Below, in pieces: positions 1 to 9,800 of a stretch of DNA of 64,000 nucleotides. The DNA lies in the NCBI RefSeq assembly GCF_963853665.1, contig NZ_OY970459.1, positions 4,774,001 to 4,838,000 of the forward strand, given 5' to 3'. Made by a program: the position numbers and the translations under genes. Source of the DNA: Mycobacterium decipiens. GTDB taxonomy: Bacteria; Actinomycetota; Actinomycetes; Mycobacteriales; Mycobacteriaceae. Under the pieces are notes generated by a model. That model made no database searches. It was given only the letters and a program-made list of their open reading frames with translations, and was not told where the DNA came from. The first letter of the stretch is position 1. Every line of letters starts with the position of its first letter.

Positions 1-672
1 TGGCTGGCGGTGCGCACCAACACGGAGGTCAAAAAGCATCGCGGCATCTCGGTGCTGATTGTGCCCACGACCGCCGACGGTTTCTCCTGGACGCCGGTGC
101 ACACCATGGCCGGCCCGGACACCAGCGCCACCTACTTCTCCGACGTGCGGGTGCCGGTGACCAACCGGGTCGGCGAGGAGAACGCCGGCTGGCGGCTGGT
201 GACCAACCAGCTCAACCACGAGCGGGTCGCCCTGGTGTCGCCGGCGCCGATCTTCCTGTGCCTGCGCGAGGTTCGCGAATGGGCGCAGAACACCAAGGAC
301 GCCAGCGGAGCCCGACTCATCGACTCGGAGTGGGTGCAGCTCAATCTGGCCCGGGTGCATGCCAAGGTCGAGGTCCTGAAGTTGATCAACTGGGAGCTGG
401 CGTCGGCGAAGGACGCCACCCCATCACCGGCCGACGCGTCGGCGGCCAAGGTTTTCGGAACCGAGCTGGCCACCGAGGCCTACCGGTTGTTGATGGAGGT
501 GCTGGGCACCGCGGCAACCCTGCGTCAGGATTCACCGGGCGCGTTGCTGCGCGGCCGGGTCGAGCGGATGCACCGGGCGTGCCTGATCCTGACCTTCGGC
601 GGCGGCACCAACGAAGTCCAGCGCGACATCATCGGGATGGTCGCGTTGGGCCTGCCCAGGGCCAACCGCTGA
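1..672 (+). CDS. fadE26: Steroid acyl-CoA dehydrogenase FadE26 (ChsE4), 3' part
   Basis: The last 224 codons of an acyl-CoA dehydrogenase, open from base 1. The C-terminal signature TFGGGTNEVQRDIIG of the family lies just before the stop. In M. tuberculosis FadE26 pairs with FadE27 as the alpha2-beta2 enzyme ChsE4-ChsE5, which dehydrogenates long cholesterol side-chain CoA esters; only one kind of subunit supplies a complete active site. The next gene starts 21 bp downstream and encodes the expected partner, so the two are read as a co-transcribed pair. The start and N-terminal domain lie outside the window. Family assignment is firm; substrate is taken from the M. tuberculosis ortholog. Confidence 0.93.
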   Translation, partial: WLAVRTNTEVKKHRGISVLIVPTTADGFSWTPVHTMAGPDTSATYFSDVRVPVTNRVGEENAGWRLVTNQLNHERVALVSPAPIFLCLREVREWAQNTKDASGARLIDSEWVQLNLARVHAKVEVLKLINWELASAKDATPSPADASAAKVFGTELATEAYRLLMEVLGTAATLRQDSPGALLRGRVERMHRACLILTFGGGTNEVQRDIIGMVALGLPRANR

Positions 673-693
673 CGTTATCTGGGAGGACTATTC

Positions 694-1791
694 ATGGATT
701 TCTCGACAACCGAAGCGGCACGGGACCTCGGTGGCCTGGTCGACACCATCGTGGACGCGGTGTGCACACCCGAGCATCAACGGGCGCTGGACAAGCTCGA
801 GCCACGGTTCGACCGCGATCTGTGGCGCAAGCTCGTCGACGCCGACATCCTGTCCAGTGCGGCGGCTTCGTCGTTGGGCGGCGAGGGTTTTGGCGTGCTC
901 GAGCAGGTGGCGGTGCTGGTTGCGATGGGGCATCAGCTGGCGGCGGTACCGTACCTGGAGTCGGTGGTACTCGCCGCCGGCGCGTTGGCCCGGTTCGGCT
1001 CCGGGGAACTGCAGCAGCGCTGGGGGGTGCCGGCGGTTTCCGGCGAAAAGATCCTCACCGTCGCCCTCGACGGCGAGATGGGCGAGGGTCCGGTGCAGGC
1101 CACCCGTGCCGGTGCTGGCCATCGTCTCACCGGCACTCGCACCCAGGTGGGGTATGCCCCGGCGGCCGACGCATTTCTGGTACCCGCCGAAACGGATTCC
1201 GGCACAGCCGTTTTCCTGGTTGCCGTCGACGACCCAGGGGTTGCGGTGACGCCGCTGCGGACCACCGGCCTGGGCAGCGTCGGACACCTGGCGCTGGATG
1301 GGACCGAGGTCGACGCCGGGCGCCGGGTCGGTGGGGGTGATATCGCGGTTTGGCTGAGTACTCTTGGGACTCTGGGCCGCACCGCATTTCAGCTTGGTGT
1401 GCTCGAGCGCGGATTGCAGTTGACCGCCGAGTATGCGCGCACCCGTGAGCAGTTCGACCGCCCGATCGGCAGCTTCCAGGCGGTGGGGCAACGGCTGGCC
1501 GACGGCTACATCGATGTCAAGGGATTGCGGCTGACGCTCACTCAGGCGGCCTGGCGGGTGGCCGAGGATCTTCCCGCCGACATCGACGTCGCCACCGCGG
1601 CGTTCTGGGCCGCCGAGGCCGGGCATCGGGTGGCGCACACCATCGTGCACGTGCACGGCGGCGTCGGCGTCGACACCGATCACCCGGTGCACCGCTATTT
1701 CCTGGCCGCCAAGCAGACCGAGTTCGCGTTGGGCGGCGCTACCGGGCAGCTCCGCCGAATCGGCCATGAACTGGCGGAAACCCCTGCCTAA
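694..1791 (+). CDS. fadE27: Steroid acyl-CoA dehydrogenase FadE27 (ChsE5)
   Basis: A 365-residue acyl-CoA dehydrogenase-like subunit, the expected beta partner of FadE26 in the ChsE4-ChsE5 heterotetramer that oxidises cholesterol side-chain CoA thioesters. It starts at the ATG preceded by a strong Shine-Dalgarno GGGAGGA at 681-687. The C-terminal half carries the family segments REQFDRPIGSFQAVGQRLAD (about residues 251-270) and HVHGGVGVDTDHPVHRYF (about 316-333). Size is close to the 373 residues I recall for H37Rv. It is followed by a 7-bp stem-loop and a 59-bp tandem repeat leading into fadD17, so the three genes probably form one transcript. Confidence 0.93.
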   Translation: MDFSTTEAARDLGGLVDTIVDAVCTPEHQRALDKLEPRFDRDLWRKLVDADILSSAAASSLGGEGFGVLEQVAVLVAMGHQLAAVPYLESVVLAAGALARFGSGELQQRWGVPAVSGEKILTVALDGEMGEGPVQATRAGAGHRLTGTRTQVGYAPAADAFLVPAETDSGTAVFLVAVDDPGVAVTPLRTTGLGSVGHLALDGTEVDAGRRVGGGDIAVWLSTLGTLGRTAFQLGVLERGLQLTAEYARTREQFDRPIGSFQAVGQRLADGYIDVKGLRLTLTQAAWRVAEDLPADIDVATAAFWAAEAGHRVAHTIVHVHGGVGVDTDHPVHRYFLAAKQTEFALGGATGQLRRIGHELAETPA

Positions 1792-1805
1792 CCCCGTCGC
1801 CGTGA

Positions 1806-1831
1806 CGAGCGTGACACCAGCGTGACGCTCG
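1806..1831. terminator. Stem-loop after fadE27 (CGAGCGT family)
   Basis: Perfect 7-bp arms CGAGCGT (1806-1812) and ACGCTCG (1825-1831) enclose a 12-base loop, 14 bp after the fadE27 stop. There is no T tract. It shares its core with stem-loops at 15266-15325, 36370-36425 and 37148-37204, all at gene 3' ends. It could attenuate transcription or be a dispersed palindromic repeat; function is inferred. Confidence 0.4.
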
Positions 1832-1842
1832 CGACGACGGGA

Positions 1843-2036
1843 GCGGACGAGTTGAGCACCCGCCCGACGACGATGCGATCCGCACAGCGGATCGCTGAGG
1901 AGCGGACGAGTTGAGCACCCGCCCGACGACGATGCGATCCGCACAGCGGATCGCTGAGGAGCGGACGAGTTGAGCACCCGCCCGACGACGATGCGATCCG
2001 CACAGCGGATCGCTGAGGAGCGGGCGAGTTGAGCAC
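1843..2036 (+). repeat. MIRU-type 59-bp tandem repeat, 3.3 copies, with coupled mini-ORFs
   Basis: Three 59-bp units (1843, 1902, 1961) and a 17-base partial copy at 2020. Each full unit holds GACGATG, a perfect 9-bp hairpin GCGATCCGC-ACA-GCGGATCGC (1875-1895 in the first copy), a Shine-Dalgarno-like GAGGAGCGG and a TTG start. Each unit therefore encodes a 20-residue mini-ORF (1852-1914, 1911-1973, 1970-2032) whose TGA overlaps the next TTG as TTGA; the last overlaps the TTG of fadD17 at 2029. Overlapping mini-ORFs between operon genes are the described hallmark of mycobacterial interspersed repetitive units. Copy number is likely variable between strains. Confidence 0.85.
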
Positions 2037-3525
2037 GGTCGCCGAACTCTTGCTGCCACTGGTCGAAATCGACGATCGGGGTGTCTATTTCGAGGACTCG
2101 TTTACCAGTTGGCGCGAGCACCTGAGACACGGTGCGGCGATCGCTGCGGCGCTGCGGGAGCGCCTCGACCCAACGCGTCCGCCACACATCGGTGTGCTGC
2201 TGCAAAACACACCGTTCTTCTCGGCGACCCTGGCGGCCGCCGGAATGACAGGGATCGTGCCGGTGGGTCTCAACCCGGTGCGCCGCGGCGCCGCGCTGGC
2301 CCGCGACATCGCCAAGGCCGACTGCCAGCTGGTGCTCGCCGACTCGGGATCGGCGGCGGCACTCGACACCGTCGCGCACATCAACGTCGACTCCCCCGAA
2401 TGGACCGACGAGGTTGCCGCACAACGCAACACCGAGGTGCGCTTTCAATCCGCGACTCCCGCGGACCTTTTCATGCTGATCTTCACCTCGGGCACCAGCG
2501 GCGAGCCGAAGGCGGTGAAGTGCAGCCACGGCAAAGTTGCGATCGCCGGTGTGACGATGACGCAGCGCTTCGATCTGGGCCGCGGCGACGTCTGCTACAT
2601 CTCGATGCCGTTGTTTCATTCCAACGCGGTGCTGGTGGGCTGGGCGGTGGCGGCAGCCTGCCAGGGCTCGATGGCGTTGCGGCGCAAGTTCTCTGCTTCA
2701 CAGTTCCTGGCAGACGTCCGCCGCTATGGCGTCACCTACGCCAATTACGTGGGCAAGCCCTTGTCGTATGTGCTTGCGACACCCGAGCAACCCGACGACG
2801 CGGACAACCCGCTGCGGGCGGTGTACGGCAACGAGGGCGTGCCCGGAGACGTCGAACGGTTCGGCCGCAGGTTTGGCTGCGTGGTCATGGACGGCTTCGG
2901 CTCGACGGAAGGCGGCGTGGCGATCGCCCGGACACCTGACACCCCGGCCGGCGCCCTGGGCCCACTTCCGGAGGGAATCCGGATCGTCGATCCCGACTCC
3001 GGCCAACTGTGCCCGGCCGGAGTGGTCGGCGAACTGGTCAACACCGCCGGGCCGGGCCGTTTTGAGGGCTACTACAACGATGCCGCCGCCGAGGCCGAGC
3101 GAATGGCCGGCGGCGTCTACCACAGCGGCGACCTCGCCTACCGCGATCACGCCGGCTACGCCTATTTTGCAGGCCGGCTCGGCGACTGGATGCGCGTCGA
3201 CGGCGAGAACCTCGGCACCGCGCCCATCGAGCGGGTGCTGATGCGCTACCCCGACGCCACCGAGGTTGCGGTGTATCCGATACCCGATCCGGTGGTGGGT
3301 GATCAGGTGATGGCCGCGGTGGTGATGGCACCCGACGCAAAGTTCGACGCCGACAAGTTCCGGGCCTTCCTGGCCGAGCAACCCGACCTGGGGCCCAAGC
3401 AGTGGCCGTCATACGTGCGGGTCAGCTCGGGGCTGCCGCGCACCGTGACCTTCAAAGTGCTCAAACGCCAGTTGACGGCCGAAGGCATCGCCTGCGCCGA
3501 TCCCGTATGGCCGATGCGCCGGTAG
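2029..3525 (+). CDS. fadD17: Steroid side-chain acyl-CoA ligase FadD17
   Basis: A 498-residue AMP-forming acyl-CoA synthetase. The P-loop-like signature FTSGTSGEPKAVK lies near residues 152-164, the adenylate motif GFGSTEGG near 287-294, and the hinge region with YHSGDLAYRD and GRLGDWMRVDGENL near 364-395. In M. tuberculosis FadD17 and FadD19 activate C24-C27 steroid acids to CoA thioesters in the cytosol before beta-oxidation. The start is the TTG inside the last partial repeat, because the repeat supplies GAGGAGCGGG just upstream and homology begins there. The preceding mini-ORF stop overlaps this TTG, so expression may depend on coupling with fadE26-fadE27. Confidence 0.92.
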   Translation: MSTVAELLLPLVEIDDRGVYFEDSFTSWREHLRHGAAIAAALRERLDPTRPPHIGVLLQNTPFFSATLAAAGMTGIVPVGLNPVRRGAALARDIAKADCQLVLADSGSAAALDTVAHINVDSPEWTDEVAAQRNTEVRFQSATPADLFMLIFTSGTSGEPKAVKCSHGKVAIAGVTMTQRFDLGRGDVCYISMPLFHSNAVLVGWAVAAACQGSMALRRKFSASQFLADVRRYGVTYANYVGKPLSYVLATPEQPDDADNPLRAVYGNEGVPGDVERFGRRFGCVVMDGFGSTEGGVAIARTPDTPAGALGPLPEGIRIVDPDSGQLCPAGVVGELVNTAGPGRFEGYYNDAAAEAERMAGGVYHSGDLAYRDHAGYAYFAGRLGDWMRVDGENLGTAPIERVLMRYPDATEVAVYPIPDPVVGDQVMAAVVMAPDAKFDADKFRAFLAEQPDLGPKQWPSYVRVSSGLPRTVTFKVLKRQLTAEGIACADPVWPMRR

Positions 3526-3638
3526 CCCCGCAGATTAGGGCGGAACCACGAAAGGAGCCGTCCCGATCGCGAGACGATCCCCCTCTAGCGATTACATCAA
3601 TACGGCCTGGCTGCCGCCGGCTTGGTGCGAGGTACCGG

Positions 3639-4216
3639 ATGTCGTTTGTGCTGGTTTCGCCGGAGACGTTGGCGGCGGTGGCCGCTGATGTCGGGCGAAT
3701 CGGGCGCCTCGCTGGCTGCCGGCAACGCGGCGGCGGCCTCTTCGACGACGGCGGTGGTGTCCGCGGCCGCCGACGAGGTATCGACGGCCATCGCCACGCT
3801 GTTCTCCCATCACGCCCGCGGTTACCAAACGGTCGCCGATCAGGCGGCAGCGTTCCATAGCCAGTTCGTCCGGGCCCTGACCGCGGGTGCCGGGTCGTAC
3901 GCCCTCGCCGAGACCGCCGGCGCGTCGCCGCTGCAGTCGGTCATTGGTGCGCTGCCTGCGTCTGCGCAGACGCTGCTGTCGCGCCCGCTGATCGGCAATG
4001 GCGCCAACGCGACGACGCCGGGCGGCCACGGCGCAGACGGCGGCTGGCTGTTCGGCAGCGGCGGAAACGGTGCGGCCGGCGCGGCGGCCAGGCCGGCGGC
4101 AACGGCGGGTCGGCCGGGCTGTGGGGCAACGGCGGCGCCGGCGGCACCGGCGGAAATCGACCGTCGACTACCGTGGCGCGCACGGTCCACCAGCTCAGGT
4201 GTGGTACCAGGGATGA
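3639..4216 (+). pseudogene. Broken PE_PGRS gene
   Basis: A PE domain starts at ATG 3639 (MSFVLVSPETLAAVAADVG) but loses frame near 3704. The rest of the PE domain (NAAAASSTTAVVSAAADEVS) continues in another frame to about 4070, then shifts again into a short Gly-rich PGRS stretch ([19 protein letters not shown]). The PGRS stops near 4170 and unrelated sequence runs into the 3' end of ilvX on the opposite strand. Two frameshifts and a missing C-terminal region make this a relic. A PE_PGRS gene occupies the corresponding place after fadD17 in H37Rv, so it is probably the decayed ortholog of one of PE_PGRS53 or PE_PGRS54. Confidence 0.8.
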
Positions 4217-5764
4217 CTACCCCAACAGTGACGGCACCACCGCTTCGATCAGGTGTGGTCCGGGTTCGGTGAAGGCCGCGCGCAGGGCGTCGGCGAGTTC
4301 CTCGCAGGTGGTGACGCGGCGCGCGGGAACACCCATGCCCTCGGCGATCTTGACGAAATCAATTGTGGGGCGCGATATGTCAAGAAGATCCGTTGCCTTT
4401 GGGCCGGGATCCGACCCGGCGCCGACGCGCTGCAGCTCTATCCGCAGAATGTCATAAGCGCCGTTGTTGTAGATGATGGTGGTGACGTCGAGGTTCTCCC
4501 GTGCCTGCGTCCACAGCCCCGAGATCGTGTACATCGCCGATCCATCGGATTCCAGACACAGCACTGGACGGTCCGGCGCGGCGATCGCGGCACCGACGGC
4601 GGTCGGGATCCCGTACCCGATGGCCCCGCCGGTCAGCGTGAGCCAGTCATGGGCCGGAGCCCCGGCGGTGGCCCGCTCCAACATCAAGCCCGAGGTGTTG
4701 GACTCGTCGACCACGATCGCGCGTTCGGGCAGCAGCGCGCCGACGACGTCCGCGGCCGATGCGGAGTTCAGCGGACCCGACGGCAGTTGCGGACGCGACC
4801 CGGCCGCCGGCGCAGCGGCGGTCCCGGGCGCCACCTCATCGGCCAATGCGGCCAGCGCGTCGGCGGCGCCACTGCGCTCGGCGAGCACGTGCACTTCGCA
4901 GCCGTCCGGCACCAGATCACTGGGCTTGCCCGGGTAGGCGAAGAACGACACCGGTGACTTGGCACCGGCCAGCACCAGATGCTTAGTCCCCGCAAGCTGG
5001 GCCTCGACAGCCTCGGCGAAGTAGGGGAGCCTGTCGACGGCAGGGATGCCGGCGCCACGCTCCAGCCGCGCCGGGAACGTTTCGCAGAACACGCGGGCGC
5101 CGGCTGCTTCGGCGATCCGCACCGCCGCGGCCAATCCAGGCCCCCGGGTGCCGTCCCCACCAACCAGAATCACCGTGGGTTCTCCGGTCCGCAGCACCTT
5201 GGCTATCAGGCCCACGTCAACACCCGCCGCCCGAGGTTGAGCGGTTACCGGCGCAGCGGGGTCGGCACCGTCAGACCAACACACATCCGCGGGCAGGATC
5301 AGCGTCGAGATCTGCGAACCCGATCGGCTCGCCGCGATCGCTTGGGCGGCCTCCACGCCGACGTCGACGGCGGCCTCGGGCCGGCGCACCCATCCCGAGA
5401 CGGTGCCGGCGAGCGCGTCGATATCGGATTCCAGTGGGGCGTCGTACTTCTTGTGGTAGGTGGCGTGATCTCCGACAATCACCACCATCGGCACCCGGGC
5501 GCGGCGCGCGTTGTGCAGGTTGGCCAAACCGTTGCCCAGTCCGGGGCCCAGATGCAGCAGCACCGCCGCGGGCCGGCCGGCAATGCGGGCATAGCCGTCG
5601 GCCGCCCCGGTGGCCGCACCTTCGAACAGCGTCAGTACGCCGCGCATGCGCGGAACGGTGTCTAGCGCCGCGACGAAGTGCATCTCCGACGTGCCAGGGT
5701 TGGCGAAGCACACGTCGACACCCCCGTCGACCAAAGTGTTGATCAGAGCCTGGGCACCGTTCAC
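4217..5764 (-). CDS. ilvX: Thiamine-diphosphate enzyme, acetolactate synthase-like IlvX
   Basis: A 515-residue protein, the length I recall for H37Rv. Three-domain ThDP fold: the N-terminal pyrimidine domain has the conserved Glu in ANPGTSEMHFVAALD, the middle domain is typical, and the C-terminal PP domain has SDGSAMYTISGLW followed by IIYNNGAYDIL, the Mg/ThDP-binding GDG...NN-type motif with S for the first G. It is annotated in M. tuberculosis as an acetohydroxyacid synthase large-subunit homolog; its true substrate is unproven, and the steroid setting suggests a 2-keto or acyl-CoA substrate is possible. The start is GTG 5764, overlapping the upstream amidohydrolase stop as GTGA, so both are co-translated. 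Confidence 0.88.
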   Translation of the reverse strand: MNGAQALINTLVDGGVDVCFANPGTSEMHFVAALDTVPRMRGVLTLFEGAATGAADGYARIAGRPAAVLLHLGPGLGNGLANLHNARRARVPMVVIVGDHATYHKKYDAPLESDIDALAGTVSGWVRRPEAAVDVGVEAAQAIAASRSGSQISTLILPADVCWSDGADPAAPVTAQPRAAGVDVGLIAKVLRTGEPTVILVGGDGTRGPGLAAAVRIAEAAGARVFCETFPARLERGAGIPAVDRLPYFAEAVEAQLAGTKHLVLAGAKSPVSFFAYPGKPSDLVPDGCEVHVLAERSGAADALAALADEVAPGTAAAPAAGSRPQLPSGPLNSASAADVVGALLPERAIVVDESNTSGLMLERATAGAPAHDWLTLTGGAIGYGIPTAVGAAIAAPDRPVLCLESDGSAMYTISGLWTQARENLDVTTIIYNNGAYDILRIELQRVGAGSDPGPKATDLLDISRPTIDFVKIAEGMGVPARRVTTCEELADALRAAFTEPGPHLIEAVVPSLLG

Positions 5765-6594
5765 ATCTCCACCTTTCGTTCGGCGAGCCGAAAGACCCGC
5801 TCCGCATTGTTGTGCAGAAAGTCGCGACGAGCGTCGTCGCTGAGCCCGAGCTCGCCGAGACCCGCCAGGGCGTGCGCGTGGCCGATCATCGGGTAATTGG
5901 TGCCGAACAAGACTTTGCGTTGTCCCGTCCCGGTTTTCATGAATCGGACGAGCTCTTGCGGCAGCCGTTTGATGGTGTAGGCGGAGGTGTCGATGTAAAC
6001 ATTCTCGTGCTTGCGAGCGACCGCGACCATTTCCTCGGTCCACGGATAGCCGACGTGCCCACACACGATCACCAGCTCCGGAAAGTCGAGGGCCACCTGG
6101 TCGATGTAGGGAATCGGGCGTCCGGTCTCCGATGGCCGCAGCGGGCCGGTGTGACCGACCTGGGTACAAAATGGCACCGCGGACTCGACGCACTCGGCGA
6201 ACAACGGATAGTAGCGGCGGTCGGTGGGCGGTGCGTTCCACAGCCAGGGCACCACCCGCAGACCCACGAAGCCGTCGTTCACTCGGCGCCGCAACTCGCG
6301 GACGGCCGTCATTGGGCGATCCAGGTCGACCGCCGCCAGACCGGTAAACCGGTTGGGGTGCAATGAGATCCATTCCGCGACCTCGTCGTTGGAAATCAAG
6401 TCCTGGCCGCCCGGGCCGCGCCACGCGCTGAGCAGTCCGAGATCGACCTGGGCGGCGTCCATCGACGAAATGGTCGCCTGGATCGGGATGTCGGCGTCCG
6501 GTATGGCCCCACCGGTCCAGCGCCGAAGCGAGGCCAACATGTCGCTGCGCAGAAACGGTTGAGTCGGATGCTGCATCCACACATCGATCGTCAT
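5761..6594 (-). CDS. Amidohydrolase-2 family metal-dependent hydrolase or decarboxylase (Rv3510c-like)
   Basis: A 277-residue TIM-barrel protein of the amidohydrolase-2 family, related to 2-amino-3-carboxymuconate-6-semialdehyde decarboxylases. Visible family segments are VIVCGHVGYPWTEEMVAVA (about residues 173-191), NVYIDTSAYTI, and FGTNYPMIGHAHAL near residue 230, where the usual metal-ligand aspartate position reads N. The N-terminal metal motif HxH is not obvious: the protein begins MTIDVWMQHPTQPF. It forms an operon with ilvX through a 4-base overlap. Reaction unknown; a decarboxylase or hydrolase acting before or after IlvX is an inference. Confidence 0.82.
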   Translation of the reverse strand: MTIDVWMQHPTQPFLRSDMLASLRRWTGGAIPDADIPIQATISSMDAAQVDLGLLSAWRGPGGQDLISNDEVAEWISLHPNRFTGLAAVDLDRPMTAVRELRRRVNDGFVGLRVVPWLWNAPPTDRRYYPLFAECVESAVPFCTQVGHTGPLRPSETGRPIPYIDQVALDFPELVIVCGHVGYPWTEEMVAVARKHENVYIDTSAYTIKRLPQELVRFMKTGTGQRKVLFGTNYPMIGHAHALAGLGELGLSDDARRDFLHNNAERVFRLAERKVEM

Positions 6595-6863
6595 CGCGCT
6601 TCAGACTGTAGACGGACAACGTTCGGCCGTCGTCGTAGCAACAGCCGCCGGACCCGCGGGCCAATTTTCGGAATGCTGCCAGCTTGCGCTTAGGCGCGAT
6701 TCCAGACCTAAACACATGGGATTCGGCGCTGATAAGACTATATGTACGAAATTTCGCAAAAAGACTGACAATCGGCCTGGAGGGTAGTTAGAGTCCGACC
6801 CAAGCGATCCTCGGCGTGGGGCGGAGATTGCGAAGCCTTTCCTACGCCGGTTGGAGCTTGCTG

Positions 6864-9800
6864 ATGTCGTACGTCTCGTTCTCCCCGGAAATCGTGGCAA
6901 CAGCCGTCGGACACCTGGCGAATCTGGGATCGACCGTCAACGTGGCTAACGCTGCGGCGGCAGCGTCCACGATAGAGGTGCTGGAAGCGGGCGCCGACGA
7001 GGTGTCAGCACGAATCGCGGCGCTGTTTCGCATGCATGGCCAGGAATATCAGGCCGTCAGCGCGCAGGCGGCCAGATATCAAGAGCAGTTCGTCCAGACG
7101 TTGCGCGCCGGAGCCGGCTCGTACATGTTGGCCGAGGCCATCAACGCCGAGCAAAGCCTGCTGAACCTGATCAATGCGCCCAGCCAGACGCTGCTGGGAC
7201 GCCCGCTGATCGGAGACGGCGCCAACGCGACGACCCCGGGCGGGGCCGGTCGGCCGGGCGGGCTGCTGTTCGGCAGCGGCGGCCATGGCGCACCCGGCGC
7301 ACCCGGCCAGGCCGGCGGTGCCGGTGGATCTGCCGGGCTGCTGGGTAACGGCGGTAACGGCGGAGCCGGCGGGATCGGCGGTGCACCCGGCGGAGCCGGT
7401 GGAACTGGCGGCTGGTTGCACGGCAGCGGCGGTATGGGCGGAGCGGGCGGGATCGGTGGCGGCAGCGGCGGGGCCGGCGGGCATGCATGGCTGTTCGGCC
7501 ACGGAGGCCCCGGCGGCATGGGCGGTGACGGCGGCATCGGTGGCGGAACCGGCGGAAACGGCGGGAACGGCGGCTGGCTGCTCGGCAACGGCGGCAGTGG
7601 CGCGGCAGGCGGCACGGGCCAGACGGGTGGGACCGGTGGGTCCGCCGGCCTCTGGGGCCGCGGCGGTGCCGGGGGCGCCGGTGGCTTGCACGGTGGCAAC
7701 GGCGGCAACGGCGGGTTGCTATGCGGCGACGGCGGATATGGCGGTGCTGGCGGCATCGGAGGCGGGAACGGCGGTAACGGCGGGAACGGGGGGTGGCTGT
7801 TCGGCAGCGGCGCTACCGGCGGCGCTGGCGGGATCGACGGCGGAGCGGGCGGCGCCGGCGGCGACGCCGCCTGGCTATTCGGGGGCGGCGGAAACGGCGG
7901 CGCCGGCGGATTCGGTGGCGGCAACGGCGGACAGGGCGGGAACGGCGGATGGCTGGTCGGCACCGGCGGCAAGGGCGGCCTCGGCGGAAACGGTGATGGC
8001 GGTACGGGCGGCGGCCACGGCGGCAACGGCGGAAGGCCCGGGTGGCTGTTCGGCACGGGCGGCGGTGGCGGCCACGGTGGCGCCGGCAGCACCGGTACCG
8101 CTGGTGGCGGCGCTGGTGGCGCCGGCGGCGACGGCGGTACCGGCGGGCGTGGCGGCCTGCTTATGCACGGAGGTGCGGGCGGGCATGGTGGCGCAGGCGG
8201 CGCAGGCGGTGCCGGTGCTGACGGTGGCGGTGCCGGCGGCGACGGCGGGGCCGGCGGTAACGCCGGCGCCGGGGGTCGAGCCGCCCTGCTGCTCGGGCAC
8301 GGCGGGCACGGCGGCCAGGGCGGAAGCGGTGGCATCGGCGGCACCGGCGGCACCGGGTTCGACGGCCCGGTCGCCGGCCTGGGTGGTGTCGGAGGCGCCG
8401 GAGGCGCCGGTGGCACCGGAGGCGCCGCTGGCAACGGGGGGCCGGGGGTGCCGGCCACTTCTTGAGCCATGGCGGCGTAGCCGGCGGTGCCGGCATCGGC
8501 GGTGCCGGCGGCACCGGTGGCCAGGGCGGGGCTGGCGCTGCCGGCTCCGACGCCGCCGCAGGCTCCGGCGCAATGGGCGGTGCCGGGTTTGCCGGCGGCG
8601 CGGGCGGGGCTGGCGGCACCGGCGGCGGGAGCGGCGCCAACCAGGGCGCCGGCGGCCAAGGCGGAAACGGCGGCATCGGCGGACAAGGCGGCACCGGCGG
8701 CACCGGCACCGACGGCACCGATCCGCTGACTAGCCGCCCAGGCCGGCGGCAAGGGCGGCACCGGCGGACAAGGCGGAAACGCCGGCACCGGCGGCACCGG
8801 CACCACCCTGGGCGCCGACGGCTCGGCCGGCGACGGCGGCACCGGCGGCACCGGCGGCACCGGCGGCAAGGGCGCCGACAACACCAGCATCGCCGCCCCC
8901 GGAGCCCAAGGCGGCACCGGCGGCACCGGCGGCGCCGGCGGCCAAGGCGGCGACGGCGGCGGGAGCGGCGCCGGCACCGGCGGGATGCAAGGCGCCGGCG
9001 GCCAAGGCGGAAACGGCGGCATCGGCGGACAAGGCGGCACCGGCGGCACCGGCACCGACGGCACCGATCCGCTACTAGCCGCCCAGGCCGGCGGCAAGGG
9101 CGGCACCGGCGGACAAGGCGGAAACGCCGGCACCGGCGGCACCGGCACCACCCTGGGCGCCGACGGCTCGGCCGGCGACGGCGGCACCGGCGGCACCGGC
9201 GGCACCGGCGGCAAGGGCGCCGACAACACCAGCATCGCCGCCCCCGGAGCCCAAGGCGGCACCGGCGGCACCGGCGGCGCCGGCGGCCAAGGCGGCGACG
9301 GCGGCGGGAGCGGCGCCGGCACCGGCGGGATGCAAGGCGCCGGCGGCCAAGGCGGAAACGGCGGCATCGGCGGACAAGGCGGCACCGGCGGCACCGGCAC
9401 CGACGGCACCGATCCGCTACTAGCCGCCCAGGCCGGCGGCAAGGGCGGCACCGGCGGACAAGGCGGAAACGCCGGCACCGGCGGCACCGGCGCCACCCTG
9501 GGCGCCGACGGCTCGGCCGGCGACGGCGGCACCGGCGGCACCGGCGGCACCGGCGGCAAGGGCGCCGACAACACCAGCATCGCCGCCCCCGGAGCCCAAG
9601 GCGGCACCGGCGGCACCGGCGGCGCCGGCGGCCAAGGCGGCGACGGCGGCGGGAGCGGCGCCGGCACCGGCGGGATGCAAGGCGCCGGCGGCCAAGGCGG
9701 AAACGGCGGCATCGGCGGACAAGGCGGCACCGGCGGCACCGGCACCGACGGCACCGATCCGCTACTAGCCGCCCAGGCCGGCGGCAAGGGCGGCACCGGC

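Noticed and set aside
1843..2036. Possible CRISPR array
   Set aside because: Direct units are contiguous with no unique spacers and no cas genes; they encode coupled mini-ORFs as MIRUs do.
688..2619. 643-codon minus-strand frame over fadE27 and fadD17
   Set aside because: Shadow of high-GC genes; fadE27 and fadD17 have clear family motifs on the plus strand, and the frame crosses the repeat.
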